A stretch of DNA of 64,000 bases, taken from Desulfonatronospira thiodismutans ASO3-1. Its GTDB lineage: Bacteria; Desulfobacterota; Desulfovibrionia; Desulfovibrionales; Desulfonatronovibrionaceae. Of this stretch, positions 8,419 through 17,423 are shown one piece after another. Made by a program: the position numbers and the translations under genes. The DNA lies in contig NZ_ACJN02000003.1 of NCBI RefSeq assembly GCF_000174435.1, positions 202,263 through 266,262 of the forward strand, read 5' to 3'. The notes under the pieces were generated by a model. The model saw only the letters and a list, made by a program, of their open reading frames with translations. It was not told the origin of the DNA and searched no databases. Each line of letters begins with the position of its first letter. The stretch's first letter is position 1.

Positions 8419-8851
8419 ATATTCTCCCTTACGCCCTGGTCATTCTGCCGACGGGCTACTGCGCAGAGTCTGCAATGGCCATGTCGAGCGATCCCAAAAG
8501 CAAGAGACCATGTGTTTTATGCACGCTTAACACTGCCAAATGGTATCGTCAATACCGTTTAACGGGGTTATTCGCGACCAGTCCATGCTTCAATCTCTAC
8601 TTTCATCACCCGCTCGCACCACCCCCTCAGGCATAGTGGAACAATAATCTCCATCATCTTCCCCGGTAACCATTCAGAGGGTGCCGGAACCATGCAAATA
8701 AAGGCCTCTTGCTTTACAGGCGGGCAATACTTTTCTGGGGCTTTTTTTTTCTATAAATGTTGGAGCTTCTTTGAAACCCCTGCTATCTGTCAAGCCAAAC
8801 ACTCTCCTTCTCCCCCTTGAAATCCTGTAGTTTTCCTTTATAATTCAAGCC
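8419..8851. other. Intergenic region with one REP half-site
   Basis: This divergent intergenic stretch should hold the promoters of the ATPase (minus) and the AddB-like gene (plus). It carries one GGTAACCATTCAGAGGG half-site at about 8668, a member of the GTAACCATTCAGGGGG palindrome family. Short open frames here have no recognisable protein features. No clear -35/-10 pair can be named with confidence. Confidence 0.5.
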
Positions 8852-11566
8852 ATGCCCCAAACCCATTATCTTTCTGAAAAGGATGTTTTCCAGGCCCTGG
8901 AAGAGGGAGCTTTGCTGCTCACAGTAAACCGCAGGCTGAGCCGCAGCCTGCTGCAGCGCTTTACCAGCCACCAGGCTTCAACTGGCCGCACCGCCTGGGA
9001 GACTCCGGATATCCTGCCCTTGAGCAGCTGGATCATGCGCTGCATGGAAGAGATCACCTACCACCACCCGGATGTTTCCCACCCCTTGCCCATCACCCGG
9101 GACCAGGAGCTTTCTCTGTGGGAGGATATCATCCGGCAGTCCCCGCACTCCCGGGGACTTCTGCACCTGGAGGAAACAGCCCGCCAGGCGGCCCGGGCAT
9201 GGACCCTTTTTGAGCAATGGAACCTGCAGGACCAACAGGACCCGGCACTCTGGAGCTCTCCTGACCACAGGGCCTTTCTGGAATGGAGCACTGCTTTCAG
9301 GGATTATACCCAAGGCCGCGGCTGGATGGAGGAGGCAAGGCATACCCGGCATGTGGCCCGCATGTTTGAGAAGGGCTGCCTGCCTTGCCCCGCACACCTG
9401 GTTCTGGCCGGCCTGGAAAATCTAAGCCCGGTTCAGGAGCATATCCTGGATGTCCTGGATGGTCTTGGCTGTAAGATAAACCACCTGGAACCCGCCCGCA
9501 ACGACCCCGCAATAACCCTGATGCCCCTGGCAGACCGGGAGCAGGAGATGCGCACCTGTGCCCTGTGGGTGCGCACTAAGCTTGAATCAGACCATGAACA
9601 GCGCATAGGGGTGGTGGTCCCGGATCTCTACTCTGTGCGCCAGGAAATCATACACACCTTTGATGCGGTTTTGCATCCGGATACTGCCTTTGAACCCCTG
9701 CCCCCGGAAAAGCGGGCCTATGACCTGTCCCTGGGAAGACCGCTGTCCGGCTATCCCTTGATACGCTCTGCCCTGCACCTTCTGGATCTGCGCCTGGACC
9801 CCCTGCCCCTGGAGACAGTCAGTGCCGTCTTGAACTCCCCTTTCCTGAAAGGGGCAAAAAGTGAAACACCAGCCCGCAGCGGCCTGGAAACACTGCTGCG
9901 CAAAACCCGCGAACCACAGATCTCTTTTTCCTTCCTTCTGGACAAGGCCGCAGACAGTTCAAAATCCTGGTCCTGCCTTGTTCTTGCCCGGAGCCTCAAG
10001 GCCTTTCAGGCCAGGATCAAGGAGCTGCCATCAACCCAGCCTCCCAGTGCCTGGGCCCAGGATCTTGATCTTTTGCTGCAGGATCTGGGCTGGCCGGGGG
10101 ACATAACCCTCAGCAGTCATGAATACCAGACCGTGCAGGCCTTCAACGCCTGCCTCAAACGCCTGGCCGGCCTGGACCGGGTAATGCCCTCCACGGGCAT
10201 GTCCCAGGCGACTCAGACACTCAGCCGGATACTTAATGAGACCATATTTCAGCCGGAACCGCCTGAAGTCCGGGTACGCATAATGGGCATGCTGGAAGCG
10301 GAAAGCGAATCCTTTGACGAGTTGTGGATCATGGGGCTTACCGACCAGGCCTGGCCCCAGTCTCCCGAGCCCAGCCCCTTTCTGCCCGTATCTCTGCAGA
10401 AACACCTGGATATGCCCCGTTCAAGCCCGCAGCATGAACTGGATTACGCCCGCAGGATCATGCACAGGCTTTTGCAGAACACCTCCCGGGCCATACTCAG
10501 CTACCCCTGCCGGGAAGAGGATCTGGAACTTTTGCCCAGCCCCCTGTTAAGGGAGATATCAGGCCTGGAATTCAATGAGCCCGGGCTGTTGCCCGACCCG
10601 GACCCCTGGGCGGGACTTTCTCCAGGGGAGCAGCTTAAATATTTCCAGAATGAACAGGCCCCGCCCTTGAGCCAGGCATCCCGGGCTCCCGGAGGAACCG
10701 GGGTGCTTCGCTCCCAGGCACTCTGTCCCTTCCAGGCCTTTGCCCGTCACCGCATGCACGCCCGGAGCCTGGAAGAACCAGTCGTGGGCCTGGGTCCCCC
10801 CGAGAGGGGCATAATCATGCACGCGGCCCTGGAATATTTCTGGCAATCCTGCCGGGATCAGGCTGCTCTTCTTAATCTGACAGGCGACAGGCGTCTGCAG
10901 ATGATTGACCAGGCAGTGGATCAGGCCATCCGGGAAATGCATTCCCAGAGGCCGCAGACAATGACCTCCCGGTTTCAGGAACTGGAAAGAGAGCGCCTGC
11001 AGGATCTTTTGCAGGAATGGCTGGCCCTGGAGGAACAAAGACAGCCCTTCCAGGTGCAGGAACTGGAGAAACGCTCAAACATCAGCATCAATGGGCTGGA
11101 GCTGAATGTCGTGGCCGACAGGATGGATCGCCTGGAAGACGGAAGGCTGGTGGTAATTGACTACAAGTCCGGCAGGCATGCCATGTCCGAATGGTTCAAA
11201 AAGCGCCCGGTGGAGCCCCAGGTCCCCCTTTACACCCTGTTTTGCCCCGAACATGTAGCCGGGGTTTATTTCGGGGTTGTGCGCAAGGGAGAATGCGCCT
11301 TTGTGGGCCTGGGACAGGAGGACGGCATAGTGCCCGGCTGCAAGGGCTTTGCATCCCATAAGCTTACCAGTCATTACCAGCACTGGGACGAACTTTTGCA
11401 GGACTGGAAAAAAAGCCTGGAAAAGCTGGCCCAGGAATTCATGCAGGGCCAGGCCCGGGTTGATCCGGAAAGCCCTAACGCCTGCCGCCAGTGCGACCTG
11501 GAATCTATTTGCCGCATATTTGAAACCGGACAACCTTTTACACAGGAACCCCCTGATGTCACCTGA
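8852..11566 (+). CDS. AddB-like PD-(D/E)XK nuclease, probable double-strand break repair protein
   Basis: The 904-residue protein resembles the AddB-like partners of UvrD-type helicase-nucleases (TIGR03623-type). The C-terminal RecB-family nuclease is visible as ERGIIMHAALEYFW, the catalytic VVIDYKSG (around residue 768) and EPQVPLYTLF. Cysteines in ALCPFQAF (around 625) and NACRQCDLESIC (around 880) are placed like the iron-sulfur staple of AddB. Its end overlaps the start of the AddA-like gene by 11 bp, so the two are co-translated and presumably form one complex that processes DNA ends for recombination. Confidence 0.85.
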   Translation: MPQTHYLSEKDVFQALEEGALLLTVNRRLSRSLLQRFTSHQASTGRTAWETPDILPLSSWIMRCMEEITYHHPDVSHPLPITRDQELSLWEDIIRQSPHSRGLLHLEETARQAARAWTLFEQWNLQDQQDPALWSSPDHRAFLEWSTAFRDYTQGRGWMEEARHTRHVARMFEKGCLPCPAHLVLAGLENLSPVQEHILDVLDGLGCKINHLEPARNDPAITLMPLADREQEMRTCALWVRTKLESDHEQRIGVVVPDLYSVRQEIIHTFDAVLHPDTAFEPLPPEKRAYDLSLGRPLSGYPLIRSALHLLDLRLDPLPLETVSAVLNSPFLKGAKSETPARSGLETLLRKTREPQISFSFLLDKAADSSKSWSCLVLARSLKAFQARIKELPSTQPPSAWAQDLDLLLQDLGWPGDITLSSHEYQTVQAFNACLKRLAGLDRVMPSTGMSQATQTLSRILNETIFQPEPPEVRVRIMGMLEAESESFDELWIMGLTDQAWPQSPEPSPFLPVSLQKHLDMPRSSPQHELDYARRIMHRLLQNTSRAILSYPCREEDLELLPSPLLREISGLEFNEPGLLPDPDPWAGLSPGEQLKYFQNEQAPPLSQASRAPGGTGVLRSQALCPFQAFARHRMHARSLEEPVVGLGPPERGIIMHAALEYFWQSCRDQAALLNLTGDRRLQMIDQAVDQAIREMHSQRPQTMTSRFQELERERLQDLLQEWLALEEQRQPFQVQELEKRSNISINGLELNVVADRMDRLEDGRLVVIDYKSGRHAMSEWFKKRPVEPQVPLYTLFCPEHVAGVYFGVVRKGECAFVGLGQEDGIVPGCKGFASHKLTSHYQHWDELLQDWKKSLEKLAQEFMQGQARVDPESPNACRQCDLESICRIFETGQPFTQEPPDVT

Positions 11567-14500
11567 AATTGAAGACGCAGCACAGCGAAGTCAAGCCCTG
11601 GACCCTAAACGTTCATTCATAGTCCAGGCCCCGGCCGGATCGGGCAAGACCGAACTGCTGACCCAGCGCACCCTGGCCCTTCTATGCACTGTCCAGGCCC
11701 CGGAAGAGGTGGTGGCCATCACCTTCACCCGCAAGGCCGCCGGGGAGATGCGCACCCGCATCCTGCAGGCCCTCTCCCGGGCGGCTGACGGGGAAACACC
11801 CGGTGCACCCCATGAAAAGACCACCCTGGACCTGGCCGCCCGGGTCCTGGAAAGAAGCCGCAGCCTTGGCTGGGAACTGGAATCCTCCCCGGGCAGGCTG
11901 CGCATTCAGACCATAGATTCTCTTTGCTCCGGGCTTGTATCCCGCATGCCCCTCCTCTCCAGCCTGGGCGGCCAGGGAAGAATAAACGACAATCCCGGGG
12001 AAATGTATCTGCAGGCGGCCCGGTCCACTTTGGCCCAGCTGCACAACTCTTCCCCGGATGCAGGGCATTGGAGGGAATCCATCCGCGTCCTGCTTCGCCA
12101 CCTTGACAACGACCACGACAAGACCTGCCGCCTCATAGCCGGCATGCTCCCCCAGAGAGAGAAATGGCTTCGCCACCTGGCCGACCCGGGCAACAGCCGC
12201 CTGCAGCGACAATACCTGGAACAGGCCCTGACCCGGGCGGTAGAGGAGGAACTAAAGGAAGTAAGCCGGCTCATGCCCTTAGAGGAACTGCCAAGGATTG
12301 CTCGCCTGGCCGGGTTTGCAGCTTCAAACCTTCAGGATGAGGACCAGAAGTCCACCCTGGAAAGACTGGCCGGGCTTGACTCCCTTCCAGGCTGCAATTG
12401 CCGTGACCACCCGGCCTGGTTAGACCTGGCCCGGTTCTGCCTAACCAAGGGCGGGACAATCCGCCGCACTGCAGACAAGAGTCTGGGTTTTCCCGCCCCC
12501 TCCGGCACCCGGGACCCTGAACTCAAGGTCAGGCTGGAGGAAATGAAGGCGCAGTTCAAGGCCTGTATGCAGACTCTGGCCTGCATTCCCGGACTGGAAA
12601 TGCGGCTGCAGGAGGTACGCCTGCTGCCCGGGACCACGTATTCAGGCTCCCAGTGGCAGACCCTGGAAGCACTTTTTGACGTGCTTCGCCTGGCCGCGGC
12701 CTGCCTGCAGCTGGAATTTCAGGACCAGGGCAGCGTGGACTTCACCGAGATCACCACCCGGGCCAGGCAGGCCCTGGGCACGGATGAGGACCCCACAGAC
12801 CTGGCCCTGGTCCTGGACAGCCGCATCCAGCACCTGCTCATGGATGAATTTCAGGACACCAGCATCTCCCAGTACCAGCTCCTGCTGGCCCTGACCGCGG
12901 GCTGGACCCCGGGGGACGGCAGAACCTTCTTTGCAGTGGGGGACCCCATGCAGTCCATCTACGGCTTCAGGGAGGCCGAAGTGGGCCTTTTTCTCCAGGC
13001 CAGAAGCCAGGGTCTGGACCATATCCCCCTTGAGCCCCTGCGGCTCACGGTCAACTTCAGATCCCAGGCCGGCATAGTAGACTGGGCCAACCAGGCCTTT
13101 CCCCGGGTCCTGCCCGAGGTGGAAGATCAGATGACCGGAAGCGTGCCCTACTCCGGCTCCCATGCCTTTCTGCCCCCCCTGGAAGATCCTGCCGTACAGG
13201 TACATCCATTTTTCGATGCAGATTTCCAGCCGGAAAGCAGCCGGATTGTATCCCTGGTCCAGCAGGCCAGGCAGGAAGACCCCGGAGGCACCGTGGCCAT
13301 CCTGGTGCGAAGCAGGCCCCACCTGCAGGCCGCATTACCGGCCCTGCGCCAGAGCGGCCTTGAGTACCAGGCCGTGGAAATAGACCCCCTGAGCCGCCGC
13401 CCGGTAATCCAGGACCTGTGCTCCCTGGCCCGGGCCCTGACTCACCCGGGGCACAACCTGGCCTGGCTGGCGGTCCTGCGCGCCCCCTGGTGCGGTCTGG
13501 ACCTGGAGGACCTGGCCATCCTGGCCGCGGACAAGGATGCTTTCATTGTAAACCGCATCCAGGACCAGGACATTTTGTCCAGCCTGAGTCCTCAGGGCCG
13601 AAGACGCCTGGACAGGGTCAGGGAAATCCTCTTGAAATTTCTACAGCAAAGGCAGCGCAGCGGACTGCGCAGTCAGGTGGAGTCCTGCTGGAAGGCCCTG
13701 GGGGGACCGGACTGCCTGCACTCTCAAAGCCAGCGCCGGGACGCGGATGTTTTTTTCAGACTGCTGCAACAGCGTCTGGAACACTCTCCCCACAGGGTAG
13801 TAGACGAACTGGAAAACGCCGTTGCCGGGCTTTATGCAGGACCGGACACCTCCGCCGGCCAGGATCTGCAGGTCATGACCATCCACAAGGCCAAGGGACT
13901 GGAGTTTGACACCGTTATTATCCCCGGCCTGGGCCGGGCCCCGGGATCTGACGAAAACCCTCTCCTGGTCTGGATGGAGCGTACTTCGCCCCGGGGACAC
14001 ACCGACCTGCTCATGGCCCCCAAAACCGCCACCGGTGAGGATAAAGATCCGGTCTATGCCTATATCCAGCGCCTCATGGCCCGCAAGACCAGCCACGAGG
14101 ACGGCAGGCTTTTGTACGTGGCCTGCACCAGGGCCAGAAAAAGGCTGCACCTCCTGGGTCATACCGGACTGACGGAAAAAGGACTGCCGTCAAAGCCGGC
14201 CGGAGGCTCTCTTCTGGAGTCTTTGTGGCCGGCGGTAAAGGACGAATTTGAACGGGCTGCGGCCACCCCCCGGGATGATGCAGATACCCGGGAAGAACAC
14301 GGAGCTTCAGCAGGGCAGACACTTTACCGCCTGCATCAGGACTGGCAGCCTCCCCGGCTCCCTGCAGGAATCACCACCCCTTCAGACAGCCGGCCGGATC
14401 CCGGACAGGAAAGCATAGTCTTTGACTGGGCCGGGGAGACCATCCGCCTGGCCGGCACATGCGTGCACCGCTGGATGCTGACTATGGCCGAGGAGGGAAT

Positions 14501-14984
14501 TCACAAGTGGAGCGTAAAGAAAATCCGGGGGCTCAAGTCTGTCTTTGCCCGCCAGCTAATGGACCTGGGCATGCTGGAAAAGAGTCTCGAAGAAGGGGTG
14601 GACCTGGTGCAGCAGGCCCTGGAGAACACCCTGAACCATGATACAGGGCGCTGGATTCTGGGGCCAAGGCAGAGGGCGCGCAATGAATACGCCTTGAGCG
14701 GCCTGGACAACGGCCAGGCTGTTGCCGTATCCATGGACCGCACCTTTGTGGATGATGCCGGCCTGCGCTGGATCATAGACTACAAGATCAGCCGGCATTC
14801 AGGAAAAGATGTGCAGCGTTTCCTGGACCAGGAGCAGGCCCGCTACCAGGAGCGCATGCAGACCTATGCCCGGCTCATGCAGGCCGCAGAACCAGGGCCT
14901 GTAGAGCTCGGCCTTTATTTTCCCCTGCTCATGCAGTGGAGGCACTGGCCTGCAGGGGATTATTCCAAGTTGCAATCAAGATGA
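11556..14984 (+). CDS. AddA-like UvrD-family helicase-nuclease
   Basis: A 1142-residue protein, taken from the ATG at 11556 because APAGSGKTELLTQR (Walker A) follows at the distance usual for the family. Other superfamily 1 helicase motifs are visible: ITFTRKAAGEMRTRI, LLMDEFQDTSISQ (Walker B), VGDPMQSIYGFR, LTVNFRSQ, VMTIHKAKGLEFDTVIIPGL and LLYVACTRARKRL. The C terminus carries a RecB-like nuclease motif, WIIDYKISRH. It pairs with the overlapping AddB-like gene. The last codons and the stop (ATTCCAAGTTGCAATCAAG) resemble a dispersed motif also seen at 42985 and, reversed, at 15150-15175, so the end may have been rewritten by a repeat. Confidence 0.9.
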   Translation: MSPEIEDAAQRSQALDPKRSFIVQAPAGSGKTELLTQRTLALLCTVQAPEEVVAITFTRKAAGEMRTRILQALSRAADGETPGAPHEKTTLDLAARVLERSRSLGWELESSPGRLRIQTIDSLCSGLVSRMPLLSSLGGQGRINDNPGEMYLQAARSTLAQLHNSSPDAGHWRESIRVLLRHLDNDHDKTCRLIAGMLPQREKWLRHLADPGNSRLQRQYLEQALTRAVEEELKEVSRLMPLEELPRIARLAGFAASNLQDEDQKSTLERLAGLDSLPGCNCRDHPAWLDLARFCLTKGGTIRRTADKSLGFPAPSGTRDPELKVRLEEMKAQFKACMQTLACIPGLEMRLQEVRLLPGTTYSGSQWQTLEALFDVLRLAAACLQLEFQDQGSVDFTEITTRARQALGTDEDPTDLALVLDSRIQHLLMDEFQDTSISQYQLLLALTAGWTPGDGRTFFAVGDPMQSIYGFREAEVGLFLQARSQGLDHIPLEPLRLTVNFRSQAGIVDWANQAFPRVLPEVEDQMTGSVPYSGSHAFLPPLEDPAVQVHPFFDADFQPESSRIVSLVQQARQEDPGGTVAILVRSRPHLQAALPALRQSGLEYQAVEIDPLSRRPVIQDLCSLARALTHPGHNLAWLAVLRAPWCGLDLEDLAILAADKDAFIVNRIQDQDILSSLSPQGRRRLDRVREILLKFLQQRQRSGLRSQVESCWKALGGPDCLHSQSQRRDADVFFRLLQQRLEHSPHRVVDELENAVAGLYAGPDTSAGQDLQVMTIHKAKGLEFDTVIIPGLGRAPGSDENPLLVWMERTSPRGHTDLLMAPKTATGEDKDPVYAYIQRLMARKTSHEDGRLLYVACTRARKRLHLLGHTGLTEKGLPSKPAGGSLLESLWPAVKDEFERAAATPRDDADTREEHGASAGQTLYRLHQDWQPPRLPAGITTPSDSRPDPGQESIVFDWAGETIRLAGTCVHRWMLTMAEEGIHKWSVKKIRGLKSVFARQLMDLGMLEKSLEEGVDLVQQALENTLNHDTGRWILGPRQRARNEYALSGLDNGQAVAVSMDRTFVDDAGLRWIIDYKISRHSGKDVQRFLDQEQARYQERMQTYARLMQAAEPGPVELGLYFPLLMQWRHWPAGDYSKLQSR

Positions 14985-15503
14985 TTTTTCCAGACAGTTA
15001 TGAATATCACTATATTCGGAAAACCAGAAAAAAATTTTACCATAGAGGAAACAGAGGTACACAGATTTAGCAGTGTCATCTTATGCCTTTTTCTCTGTGA
15101 ATCTCTGTCATCTCTGTGGTGTCAAACATTTGATGACAACGGGCACAAAGATCATCTTGAATGCAAATCGGAATTAGACTTACTCCTGAAACCTTGCTTG
15201 TCACGCCTCTGGCGTGATAAATCTTCTTCCAATACACTGAGGTCACAAAAAACAAGAAAATTCTCACGCAAAGACGCCAAGTACGCAAAGTTAAAGACGC
15301 GAAGCAGGTGTATTGTCCAAAATCGGGCCACGGTTTTGGACAAGGCTGCCTTCCTTAGCGATCTTTGCTTGCCCGGTTAAATGCGTAAGCACCTCGAAGA
15401 GGATTTAACTGGGCGCCTTTGCGTGAAAAAAATGGGTTGCGGGCATGGCCCGCGTTAAATGCAAATGTTAAAAGTCAAAAAAACATCTTCGGATGGGAAA
15501 GCT
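14985..15503. other. Intergenic repeat tract between convergent genes
   Basis: No gene is seen. The stretch starts with CTCTGTGAATCTCTGTCATC-type sequence (about 15097), followed by the reversed dispersed motif at about 15150-15175 and the right copy of the long inverted repeat (15177-15443). The flanking genes AddA (plus) and SNF2 (minus) converge here. Confidence 0.7.
15177..15443 (-). repeat. Dispersed repeat, right copy of an inverted pair
   Basis: Reverse-complement copy of 6854-7070. It shares the TTTTGGACAA pair, the CACGCAAAGACG stretch and the GTGTATTGGAAGAAGAT segment. It has about 45 extra bases inside (a GGCGCCCAGTTAAATCCTC-type hairpin near 15375-15420) and a different core in the CAGTGTATT hairpin, where a small TCACGCC...GGCGTGA palindrome is inserted. 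With the left copy it encloses an 8-kb block holding the ATPase, AddB-like and AddA-like genes. Confidence 0.8.
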
Positions 15504-17420
15504 TTAAAACCCTGGCAGCCTGAACTTCATGGTCACCTCTCCGGTTTCCCTGTCCACCTTGAGCATGGGTTTGTCCTCTTCAGTCTTGTTCAGCTTCTGT
15601 CCAGTGGCCATTTCCAGAAGCCCGCTCATAAATTCCAGTCCCTGATTGAGCACAGCCTCCATCTTTTCCGGACTTTTATCAGGGACGCCAGGCTCACTTC
15701 CGGTGTCATGCCGGGACTGGCCTGCATCGTTTGCGGCCTGACTTTCCTCAGCCATTGCCGTCTGCTCACCCCCGGGCCTGTCTTCGGGTTCAGACGCGCC
15801 CTGGACCTGCGTCCCTGGAAAATCTTCCTGCTGTGATTCAGCCAGGGCCTGGGGATTTAAAAAATGCGGCGTATCCTCGGGGATATCCTCGGAGACCCTG
15901 GACTCTTTACCCCCAAGGTCTTCCTCCATTTCCTGGCCCATCATGGCCCGGAGCTCATTTAGCATCTGGTTGCGCTTTTCCCTGGAAAACTCCACCATAT
16001 CCACGCCGCCGTCAAACACGCCGCTGAAAAGCTCGGTCTTTAGATGAATTCCGGCCAGTATCTTTTCCTCAATGCTGTTTTTGCTCACCAGGTTGATGAC
16101 ATTTATGCTGGTGCTGGTCTGTCCTATGCGGTTCACCCGCCCGATACGCTGGTTCAGCCGGGCCGGGTTCCAGGGCAGCTCGAAGTTCAGCACGCAGTCC
16201 GCTGCCTGCAGGTTCAGCCCGGTCCCCCCGGAATCCGTGGACAGAAAAACTTTGCACTCCGGGTTATTGGTGAACTCGTCAATCAGGGCTTGGCGTTTGT
16301 GCACCGGAATCTTGCCGCTTAACTCCACAAAGTTGATGCCCATTCTGGATAGCTGTTTGGCTATGAGGTAGGTCATGGTGGTCCACTCGCTGAAAATGAC
16401 CATCTTACGCCCGCTTTGGACCACGATTTCATCCAGGATGCCCTCAAGTTCCTTTAGCTTGGGCGAGATCCTGGTGTTGCGGTCCACCAGGTAGGTGGAA
16501 TCACACACCCGGCGCATCTGCAGAAGCAGTTCCTGTATGCGGCGAACGTCCATGGGGGTCAAAAACTTCTTGTTTAAAAGGGGCAGCAGGTACTGCTTGT
16601 ACCCGTCGTGCATCTTGGCCTGAACTTCGGACAGATCTAAGTAATAGGTATTGGTGACCTGGTCCGGCAGATCCTTGAGTACATCTTCCTTGCGCCTGCG
16701 GATTACCAGAGGCTTTAACTTTTCATGCAGAAGATCCAGGTTTCGATACCCCAGGATCTTGTCCTTTTTCTCGCGGCTGAGCATAAAGTGATCCGCTGCA
16801 AACTTCCATAGCGGGGCCAGCATGTGCGGCTCCAGAAACTGCACAATGGAGTAAACATCCTCCAGCTTGTTCTCCAGGGGAGTGCCCGTAAGAACCAGTG
16901 CATGTTTGCGGGGCAGGCTCTTGACCACATCTGCGGTCTTGGTGGCGAAATTCTTGATCCTCTGGGCCTCGTCCAGGATGACCAGGTCAGGCTTGAAGCG
17001 GCGCAGGGTACTCACATCTCGCAGCACAGCCTCATAGTTGGTTATCTTGAACAGGCTTTCATCCTGAAAATAGGTCTGCTGGCGCATTCCGGCCGATCCG
17101 GCCACCACCACGGCCTGCTCCCGGGTAAATTTTTCAATCTCCCGCTTCCACTGCTCCTTGAGAGAGGCCAGGGTGATTACCAGGACCCGGTTGAAGCCGA
17201 ACACCTCTTTTTTTAAAATACCCAGGGCAATAGCCTGCAGGGTCTTTCCCAGACCCATCTCATCACCGATCAGTGCGGCCTTTCGATACAGCCCGAAACG
17301 CACCCCCTCTATCTGGTAGGGATAAAGGGCCGTACTTATGCCCTCAAGAGAGGGAAGCTCTTCCCGGGAAAGCTCATCTACTTCCTGCTTCAAAAGATAC
17401 TCATCCACCCGGTTGTGCAC
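15504..17420 (-). CDS. SNF2-family DNA translocase/helicase (C-terminal part of an amber-interrupted SWIM-SNF2 frame)
   Basis: Read from the GTG at 17420 this is 638 residues. SNF2 motifs are clear: LIGDEMGLGKTLQAIAL (Walker A), LVILDEAQRIKN, LVLTGTPLENKLEDVYSI, STDSGGTGLNLQAADCV and NQRIGRVNRIGQ. An acidic, repeat-free tail of about 130 residues follows. The frame continues upstream without a break into the SWIM zinc-finger gene except for one TAG at 17424-17426. Homologous bacterial SNF2 proteins commonly carry the SWIM domain in the same chain, so this is either a mutated single gene, a stop read through, or a real split with a restart at GTG. No good ribosome-binding site precedes the GTG. 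Confidence 0.8.
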   Translation of the reverse strand: MHNRVDEYLLKQEVDELSREELPSLEGISTALYPYQIEGVRFGLYRKAALIGDEMGLGKTLQAIALGILKKEVFGFNRVLVITLASLKEQWKREIEKFTREQAVVVAGSAGMRQQTYFQDESLFKITNYEAVLRDVSTLRRFKPDLVILDEAQRIKNFATKTADVVKSLPRKHALVLTGTPLENKLEDVYSIVQFLEPHMLAPLWKFAADHFMLSREKKDKILGYRNLDLLHEKLKPLVIRRRKEDVLKDLPDQVTNTYYLDLSEVQAKMHDGYKQYLLPLLNKKFLTPMDVRRIQELLLQMRRVCDSTYLVDRNTRISPKLKELEGILDEIVVQSGRKMVIFSEWTTMTYLIAKQLSRMGINFVELSGKIPVHKRQALIDEFTNNPECKVFLSTDSGGTGLNLQAADCVLNFELPWNPARLNQRIGRVNRIGQTSTSINVINLVSKNSIEEKILAGIHLKTELFSGVFDGGVDMVEFSREKRNQMLNELRAMMGQEMEEDLGGKESRVSEDIPEDTPHFLNPQALAESQQEDFPGTQVQGASEPEDRPGGEQTAMAEESQAANDAGQSRHDTGSEPGVPDKSPEKMEAVLNQGLEFMSGLLEMATGQKLNKTEEDKPMLKVDRETGEVTMKFRLPGF

Positions 17421-17423
17421 TTC

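Noticed and set aside
8570-8640. Sequence resembling a CRISPR repeat (GTCCATGCTTCAATCTC)
   Set aside because: Only one copy was found, without spacers or cas genes; no CRISPR array is present in the window.
12642-13322. Long minus-strand frame opposite the AddA-like gene
   Set aside because: Antisense shadow; the plus-strand helicase motifs run through the same bases.
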